A stretch of 43,623 nt of DNA from CAZVUW01 sp964629825 (GTDB taxonomy: Bacteria; Actinomycetota; Nitriliruptoria; Euzebyales; Egibacteraceae): positions 1 to 43,623 of the forward strand of contig CAZVUW010000015.1 in the NCBI GenBank assembly GCA_964629825.1, given 5' to 3'. Shown one piece after another: positions 39,235 through 43,623 of the stretch; position 1 is the stretch's first letter, and each line of letters starts with the position of its first letter. Both the position numbers and the translations under genes were made by a program. A model generated the notes under the pieces. That model was not told the DNA's origin. It did no database searches and saw only the letters and a list, made by a program, of their open reading frames with translations.

Positions 39235-41844
39235 TCAGCCCGAGGGTGCGCCGCCGCCCTGGTTGCCCTGCGTCTGAGATCCGGAGGAACCGCCCCCTCC
39301 GCCATCCGGCGGCTCGGTCTTGGCCGGCGGGGTGGTGGGCGGAGCCGAGGTCGGCGTCGGCTCCGGCTCGGGTGTCGGGTCCGGGGGCGCCTTCGTCGGC
39401 TTGGGAGTGGGTGTCGGCGTCGGCTCGGGGGGTGCAGGAGTCGGCGTCGGCGTGGGCGTAGGCGTCGGCGTCGGAGTAGGCGTCGGGGTGGGCTCGGCGC
39501 AGATCTCGGTGCCGTCGTCGGCGACGGTGATGACCGTCCCCTCGGGGCACTCCAGCTCTGTCGGCTCCTCGGTCGCCTCCTCCGGAGGTACCTGGTGCTC
39601 GACCTTGAGCCCGCCCTCGGGGGCCGGGAAGTCCTCGACCGGCACGCCGTTCAAGGCCGTGCGCATGAACGTGGCCCAGGCCTCGGCCGGGACGCCGCTG
39701 CCCGTCGGGTCACCGCTCATCGGCTGGTTGCTGTCGCGGTGGCCCATCCAGACGACGGCGGTCAGCTGCCGCGCGTAGCCCGCGAACCAGGCGTCGGCGT
39801 AGTCGCTGGTCGTACCGGTCTTGCCGGCTGCGGGACGGCCGATGTCCGCCGCGCGGCCGGTGCCGTGAGTTATGACGCCCTTGAGCACGTCCGTGACGGT
39901 CCAGGCGACCTGTTCGCTGAAGGCCCGCCGACCCGAGGTGTCCGCCTCGTACAGAACCTCGCCGTCGCTCATCCGCTCGACCCGCAGGACCGTGATGGCG
40001 TCGTGGTGGATGCCGCCGGCGGCGAACGTGTTGTAGGCCTCGGCCAGCTCCAGCGGGGTGACGCCCTGCGTGCCGAGGACGATGGACGGGACCGCCTGCA
40101 GCCGGGCGCGCGGCATGCCGGCGCGGGCGGCGATGTCCACCTGCAGCGCCGGGGTCACCAGCTCGGACAGGCGCGCGTAGACGGTGTTGACCGAGCGCCA
40201 GGTCGCCTCCCGCAGGGAGATCCGCCCGAACGTGCTGCCGCCGTAGTTGGCCGGCCGCCACACGCCCTCGGCGGAGCTGGGATCCGGGATCTCCACCGGA
40301 CCGCCGTCGAAGTAGCTGTCCGGCGAAAGGCCCTTCTCGATGTAGGCGGCCAGCGTGAAGGGCTTGAAGGTCGAGCCGGGCTGGCGGCGCGCCTGGGTGG
40401 CCGCGTTGAACTCGTCTGCCGCTCGGTCCCTGCCGCCGATGATCGCCCGGACGCCGCCGGTGTTGGGGTCGAGCGCCACCAGGGCCGACGCCGGCTCGAT
40501 GTCGCGCAGGTGCTGGTCGAAGGCCTGCCGCGCCGCCGACTGCACGCCGAGGTTCAGCGTCGTCGTGACGCGCAGCCCCCGGTAGATCGCCTCCTCGCCG
40601 CCGAGCACGCCCTCGCTGGCCAGCTCCCGGCGCACGGTGTCGAGGAAGTAGGGGGCGACGCTCTCGGTCAGGCGCCGCTTGGGGACGACCTCGGGTGGGT
40701 TGGCGGCGATGCGGCCCGCCTCGATGGGCTCGATCCAGCCGTTGACCAGCAGCCGGTCGATGACGTACCGGTAGCGCCGCATGGCGCCGTCGGGGTTCTC
40801 GAGCGGGTCGAGGCGCGAGGGCGCCGGGATGACGCCGGCCAGCATCGCCGCCTCGGCCTGGTCCAGCTCGGTGACGGACTTGGCGAAGTACGCCTGGGAC
40901 GCCGCCTCGATGCCGTAGGCGCCGCGGCCGAAGTAGATCGCGTTGAGGTAGTGCTCGAGGATCTGGTCCTTCGTCAGCTGGCGCTCGAGCTTCACCGCCA
41001 GCGCGGCCTCGCGGATCTTCCGCAGCGCGGTGCGGTCGTCATCCGCGGTGACCGTCTTGATGTACTGCTGGCTGATCGTCGAGCCGCCCTGCCTCACCTC
41101 CCCGCGCAGCAGGTTGACGGCGGCGGCGCGGAAGATGCCGGTGATGCTGACGCCGCGGTGCTCGTAGAACTGGTCGTCCTCGGCGGCGAGCACCGCGAGC
41201 CGGACATGCTCGGGGATGTCGGCCAGGCTGACCTCGACGCGGCCGGCCTGCGGTTGGAGCGAGCCGATCTCCGCGCCGGTCGAGTCCACCACGATCGTGG
41301 CCTTGGTCCCGATGTCGCTCGGCAGCGGGATGCTCTGGAAGAAGTAGGTGAACAGCACGATGCCGCCGAACAGCAGCGCCAGGCCCGGCAGGACCAGCAG
41401 GCCGAGCACCAGACGCCGCAGCCATGACCGACGCCGGCGCGGCTGCTTGCCCGTCGGGCGCTGCGGCGGTCGGCGACGGGGCGGCTGGCCGGAGCGCTGA
41501 CCGGGCTTGCCGGGCCGCTGGGCCGCCTGGCGCGAACGCTGGGTTGTTGCGGCCTTGCCCTGCGGCTGGCGCTGGCGCGGGGCGGCTCGGCGGGTCGGCT
41601 GGCCCGGCTGTCGAGGGCGCTGCCCCGGCTGGCGCGGCTGGCGCGGTTGACGCGGCGGCTGGCCCGACTGGCCGGAGCGCCGCGGCGGCGACTGACCTGA
41701 CCGCGGGGGCGGCTCCGGATCGCCGGGCCGAGGTCGTCCCTGCATGCTCGCGCTCGCCCCGCCCGGGGCGGCGGGACGACGTCGCGGCGCGGGACGGCTG
41801 CCACCGCCCGGCGGCCGGCGGGGGGGCCGGCGCTCTCGGGTCAT
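39235..41844 (-). CDS. Class A penicillin-binding protein (PonA-type)
   Basis: ATG 41844 gives 869 residues. A Pro/Arg/Gln-rich cytoplasmic tail (1-145; many QPRQP/RQPGQ units) precedes one membrane segment (about 150-175). The GT51 glycosyltransferase domain shows EDDQFYEHRGVSITGIFRAA, GGSTISQQYIKT and KILEHYLN-type sequence (KDQILEHYLNAIYFGRGAYG). The transpeptidase domain has SxxK in RQPGSTFKPF, SVN in WRSVNTVYARL and KTGTT. The C-terminus is a Thr/Pro repeat tail (TPTP...) ending in Gly/Ser. It polymerises and cross-links peptidoglycan at the outer face of the membrane. Followed by DUF5318 upstream, as in Mycobacterium (Rv0049-ponA1). Confidence 0.95.
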   Translation of the reverse strand: MTRERRPPRRPPGGGSRPAPRRRPAAPGGASASMQGRPRPGDPEPPPRSGQSPPRRSGQSGQPPRQPRQPRQPGQRPRQPGQPTRRAAPRQRQPQGKAATTQRSRQAAQRPGKPGQRSGQPPRRRPPQRPTGKQPRRRRSWLRRLVLGLLVLPGLALLFGGIVLFTYFFQSIPLPSDIGTKATIVVDSTGAEIGSLQPQAGRVEVSLADIPEHVRLAVLAAEDDQFYEHRGVSITGIFRAAAVNLLRGEVRQGGSTISQQYIKTVTADDDRTALRKIREAALAVKLERQLTKDQILEHYLNAIYFGRGAYGIEAASQAYFAKSVTELDQAEAAMLAGVIPAPSRLDPLENPDGAMRRYRYVIDRLLVNGWIEPIEAGRIAANPPEVVPKRRLTESVAPYFLDTVRRELASEGVLGGEEAIYRGLRVTTTLNLGVQSAARQAFDQHLRDIEPASALVALDPNTGGVRAIIGGRDRAADEFNAATQARRQPGSTFKPFTLAAYIEKGLSPDSYFDGGPVEIPDPSSAEGVWRPANYGGSTFGRISLREATWRSVNTVYARLSELVTPALQVDIAARAGMPRARLQAVPSIVLGTQGVTPLELAEAYNTFAAGGIHHDAITVLRVERMSDGEVLYEADTSGRRAFSEQVAWTVTDVLKGVITHGTGRAADIGRPAAGKTGTTSDYADAWFAGYARQLTAVVWMGHRDSNQPMSGDPTGSGVPAEAWATFMRTALNGVPVEDFPAPEGGLKVEHQVPPEEATEEPTELECPEGTVITVADDGTEICAEPTPTPTPTPTPTPTPTPTPAPPEPTPTPTPKPTKAPPDPTPEPEPTPTSAPPTTPPAKTEPPDGGGGGSSGSQTQGNQGGGAPSG
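39438..39491. repeat. GGCGTC-type hexamer repeats encoding the (TP)n tail of the PBP
   Basis: A run of 6-bp units (GGCGTC/GGCGTG/GGCGTA variants) on the plus strand encodes alternating Thr and Pro on the minus strand. Length variation would be in frame. Such tails usually span or decorate the wall. Confidence 0.7.
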
Positions 41845-41892
41845 GTCCCAGAAGTCTGCCAGCGCACCACGCGCCCGCACGATCCGGCGGCG

Positions 41893-42294
41893 CTAGCCCG
41901 CGTGCGCCCTGCCCAGCAGGAAGCTCTCGACCAGGTGGTTCCAACCGCAGACCAGGCAGCACTCGACCACGTAGGCGGCGAAGGACTGGTGGGCGGCGGC
42001 CAGCTCGTCGAGCTCGCCGCGGCTCCAGACCACGCGGCCGGACTTGCGCTTGAGGTCGTCGCCGTAGACGTAGGTGACCAGGCGCAGGTTCTCGGACTCG
42101 TCGCGGGGGACGTCGGCGCGGTCGTCGGCGAGGCTGCAGATCGGGCACTCGCGCGAGCTCGGGGTGCCGATGTTGCGGGCGGCGCGAAGGAGCTCGGGAT
42201 GGGCATCGCAGACGTCGGCGACCCGCACGGCACCGCGCGAGACCTCGCGCACGAGCGCTCGCTTGGCCATCCGGTAGTCGATGAAGCCGCGCAT
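41893..42294 (-). CDS. DUF5318 family protein with a CxxC pair set
   Basis: ATG 42294 gives 133 residues: MRGFIDYRMAKRALVREVSR, then VADVCDAHPELLRAARN, CPICSL and CCLVCGWNHLVESFLLGRA. The two Cys pairs (CPIC, CLVC) with the following His probably bind zinc. The family occurs in actinobacteria just upstream of the PonA-type PBP, as here (48 bp). It has no Shine-Dalgarno, but TACACT lies 7 bp before the ATG, so its mRNA is probably leaderless. Function unknown. Confidence 0.85.
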   Translation of the reverse strand: MRGFIDYRMAKRALVREVSRGAVRVADVCDAHPELLRAARNIGTPSSRECPICSLADDRADVPRDESENLRLVTYVYGDDLKRKSGRVVWSRGELDELAAAHQSFAAYVVECCLVCGWNHLVESFLLGRAHAG

Positions 42295-42301
42295 CGGCCC
42301 G

Positions 42302-42307
42302 AGTGTA
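42302..42307 (-). promoter_or_regulatory. -10 hexamer of a probably leaderless DUF5318 transcript
   Basis: TACACT on the minus strand ends 7 bp before the ATG at 42294, placing the transcription start on the start codon itself. No good -35 is seen 17 bp upstream (GCAACG). Confidence 0.45.
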
Positions 42308-42445
42308 GGCCCGGAGGCCTGGCGCGTTGCCCCGTTCGCCCGATCCGGTGCACGGGCCGCCCCGATCGCACCGCGGCGCGCACAGCCCGCACCGGCGAAC
42401 GCCGGCACCAACCCAACCGCAGGTCCGAATGGACGGGGTTGGACA

Positions 42446-42506
42446 TATCGCAGTGATGTATCGCGGTGATGTATCGTGGCGATACGTCGATGTATCGTGG
42501 CGATAC
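42446..42506. promoter_or_regulatory. Four-site operator array upstream of the PadR gene
   Basis: Two perfect copies of the palindrome GTATCGTGGCGATAC (42471-42485, 42492-42506) are 21 bp apart, two helical turns, within a 21-bp tandem repeat. Just upstream are two half-degenerate copies with a 13-bp period (TATCGCAGTGATG 42446-42458, TATCGCGGTGATG 42459-42471). The TATCG-N3-CGATA form suits PadR-family binding; the array ends 27 bp before the PadR start, so autoregulation is likely. Confidence 0.75.
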
Positions 42507-42533
42507 GTCGAGGACGAAGGACTGGAGGAAGCC

Positions 42534-43154
42534 GTGCTGGAGCTGGCGGTGCTGGGCCTGCTGAAGGAGCGGGCCATGCACGGCTACGAGCTGCGCAAGC
42601 AGCTCACCCAGCGGCTCGGCTTCCTGTGGACCGTGTCGTTCGGCTCGCTGTACCCGACGCTGCGCAAGATGGAGCGCCGCGGTGCCGTCGAGAAGGTACG
42701 ACAGACCGAGACGGGCACGCGACGCCGGCAGGTCTACCGCATCACCCCGGCCGGGGAGCGCGAGTTCCTGGAGCTGCTGGAGGAAGGCACCTCGACGGCG
42801 TGGGAGGAGGACAAGTTCCCCCTGCGCCTGACCTTCTTCCGCTACCTCCGGCCGGAGACGCGGATCCGCCTGCTGGAGCACCGCAAGCACCACCTCGAGA
42901 CCAAGCTGGCCGAGGGGCGCCGCACGCTCGAGCGCGCCGCACGCAACCGCAGCGACACCTACACCCTGTCCCTCGTCCGCCATGGCTGCGAGGTGACCGA
43001 GCGGGACATCGCCTGGCTCGACGAGCTGATCGCGGCCGAGCGGCAGTCGTCGGATCCGCGCCCCGCAGCGCCGGTTGAGCAGGTCGAGCCGGCCGAGCCC
43101 CCCGCGCAGGCGCCGAACGACCCCGAAGAGGACCGCACCCTCCAGACCAAGTAG
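42534..43154 (+). CDS. PadR family transcriptional regulator
   Basis: GTG 42534, with GGAGG six bases upstream, is at the precise start of the PadR domain, giving 206 residues; the frame runs upstream through the operator array, which would add repeats of YRGDVSWRYVDV if read from there, and I regard that part as untranslated. The winged-helix is LAVLGLLKERAMHGYELRKQ, SFGSLYPTLRKMERRGAVEK and RRQVYRITPAGEREF. A helical C-terminal dimerisation part follows (PETRIRLLEHRKHHLETKLA), then an acidic Pro-rich tail. Located next to ino1 in the same direction, as in other actinobacteria, so it may regulate inositol synthesis, but it most likely represses itself first. Confidence 0.92.
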   Translation: MLELAVLGLLKERAMHGYELRKQLTQRLGFLWTVSFGSLYPTLRKMERRGAVEKVRQTETGTRRRQVYRITPAGEREFLELLEEGTSTAWEEDKFPLRLTFFRYLRPETRIRLLEHRKHHLETKLAEGRRTLERAARNRSDTYTLSLVRHGCEVTERDIAWLDELIAAERQSSDPRPAAPVEQVEPAEPPAQAPNDPEEDRTLQTK

Positions 43155-43211
43155 GCCCCCGCTGGACCGCTGGGCACGGCCCGGCACCGTTGGAAGATCA
43201 AGGAGCACCGG

Positions 43212-43623
43212 ATGGGCAGCAAGGTACGCGTTGCGATCGTGGGCGTGGGCAACTGCGCCAGCTCGCTCGTGCAGGGCGTCCACTACTACCGCGACGCAGC
43301 GAGCAGCGAGCGTGTGCCGGGCCTCATGCACGTCGAGGTCGCTGGCTACCACGTGCGCGACCTCGAGTTCGTCGCGGCCTTCGACGTGGACGCCAAGAAG
43401 GTAGGGCGCGACCTGTCCGAGGCGATCGTCGCGCCGCCGAACAACACCATCCAGTTCGCCGAGGTGCCGCCGATCGGCGTGGAGGTGTTGCGCGGTCCGA
43501 CCCTGGACGGCTTCGGCGAGTACTACCGGCAGGTGTGCGAGGAGTCGCCCGCCGCTCCGGTTGACGTGGCCGCCGAGCTGCGCCGCTCCGGTGCCGAGGT
43601 GCTGGTGTGCTACCTGCCCGTCG
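43212..43623 (+). CDS. ino1: Inositol-3-phosphate synthase, N-terminal part (gene cut by window edge)
   Basis: ATG 43212 follows AAGGAG at an ideal spacing; 137 codons are present and the frame is open to the window end. The Rossmann start KVRVAIVGVGNCASSLVQGV and the downstream FVAAFDVDAKKVGRDLSEAI and APPNNTI are typical of the actinobacterial enzyme. It converts glucose 6-phosphate to inositol 3-phosphate, the first step to phosphatidylinositol, mycothiol and related compounds. It is 57 bp downstream of the PadR gene and may share its transcript. Confidence 0.95.
   Translation, partial: MGSKVRVAIVGVGNCASSLVQGVHYYRDAASSERVPGLMHVEVAGYHVRDLEFVAAFDVDAKKVGRDLSEAIVAPPNNTIQFAEVPPIGVEVLRGPTLDGFGEYYRQVCEESPAAPVDVAAELRRSGAEVLVCYLPV

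Noticed and set aside
1..43623. tRNA, rRNA, insertion sequence, integrase or origin of replication
   Set aside because: No T-arm-like or acceptor-pair patterns, no transposase or integrase domains, and no dnaA/oriC-like AT-rich box cluster were seen on reading both strands.

Overview
This is a 43.6-kb, very GC-rich chromosomal segment of an actinobacterium (Actinomycetota). The best guide is gene order. Read right to left the window has ino1, a PadR regulator, a DUF5318 protein, a PonA-type PBP, then (after a long interruption) rpsF-ssb-rpsR-rplI and dnaB. This is the same order and relative orientation as the origin-proximal ino1-to-dnaB block of Mycobacterium (Rv0046c to Rv0058). An Rpf-type lipoprotein, Flp/Tad pilus genes and many GTG starts with 4-bp stop/start overlaps fit the same phylum. 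The divergent proteins and inserted genes suggest a deep branch such as Nitriliruptoria; that placement is inference.

Layout. (1) 1-9.0 kb: end of hutI, an Rpf-like transglycosylase lipoprotein behind a structured leader and a 25-codon leader ORF, then a convergent gene for a 2,024-residue secreted protein with two M14 carboxypeptidase domains, four copies of a concanavalin/LamG-like module, two FN3 domains and a C-terminal helical domain; then a methyltransferase. (2) 9-11.8 kb: a membrane-anchored acidic/basic low-complexity protein and two small membrane proteins. (3) 11.9-15.7 kb, minus strand: dnaB, rplI, rpsR, ssb, rpsF. (4) 15.7-18.3 kb: LOG-family nucleotide hydrolase, small SAP-like protein, PNPOx-like protein and two uncharacterised proteins. 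(5) 18.3-28.5 kb, the accessory part: a RES-domain toxin with its HTH antitoxin, a BldC/excisionase-like HTH gene, a complete Tad/Flp pilus operon (cpaB-tadZ-tadA-tadB-tadC-flp-three pseudopilin/TadE/G-like genes) and a membrane LysM protein. (6) 28.6-39.2 kb: S9 peptidase, SDR dehydrogenase, a PLDc_N-ATPase-permease ABC operon, UbiG-like methyltransferase, ACT-malic enzyme, type III polyketide synthase, AlaX-type tRNA editing protein, GNAT acetyltransferase and a very short sigma-like protein. (7) 39.2-43.6 kb: class A PBP, DUF5318, PadR with a four-site operator array, and the start of ino1.

The strongest unexplained signal is a family of eight palindromes, consensus GCGYTTCCGCGGAARCGC, all intergenic and in three clusters. 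Two clusters bracket the RES toxin-antitoxin pair, and the second and third bracket the BldC-like gene plus the Tad operon. Within clusters the centre-to-centre distances are 43, 63, 62, 62 and 95 bp, all close to whole numbers of helical turns. Beyond the third cluster lies a frame-shifted remnant of the 3' end of the BldC-like gene, at the same offset from its palindrome as the intact copy, so the Tad locus is flanked by an imperfect direct repeat. Together these suggest a phased protein-binding array and an island-like unit inserted into the conserved ino1-dnaB block. No tRNA, rRNA, transposase, integrase or CRISPR array was found.
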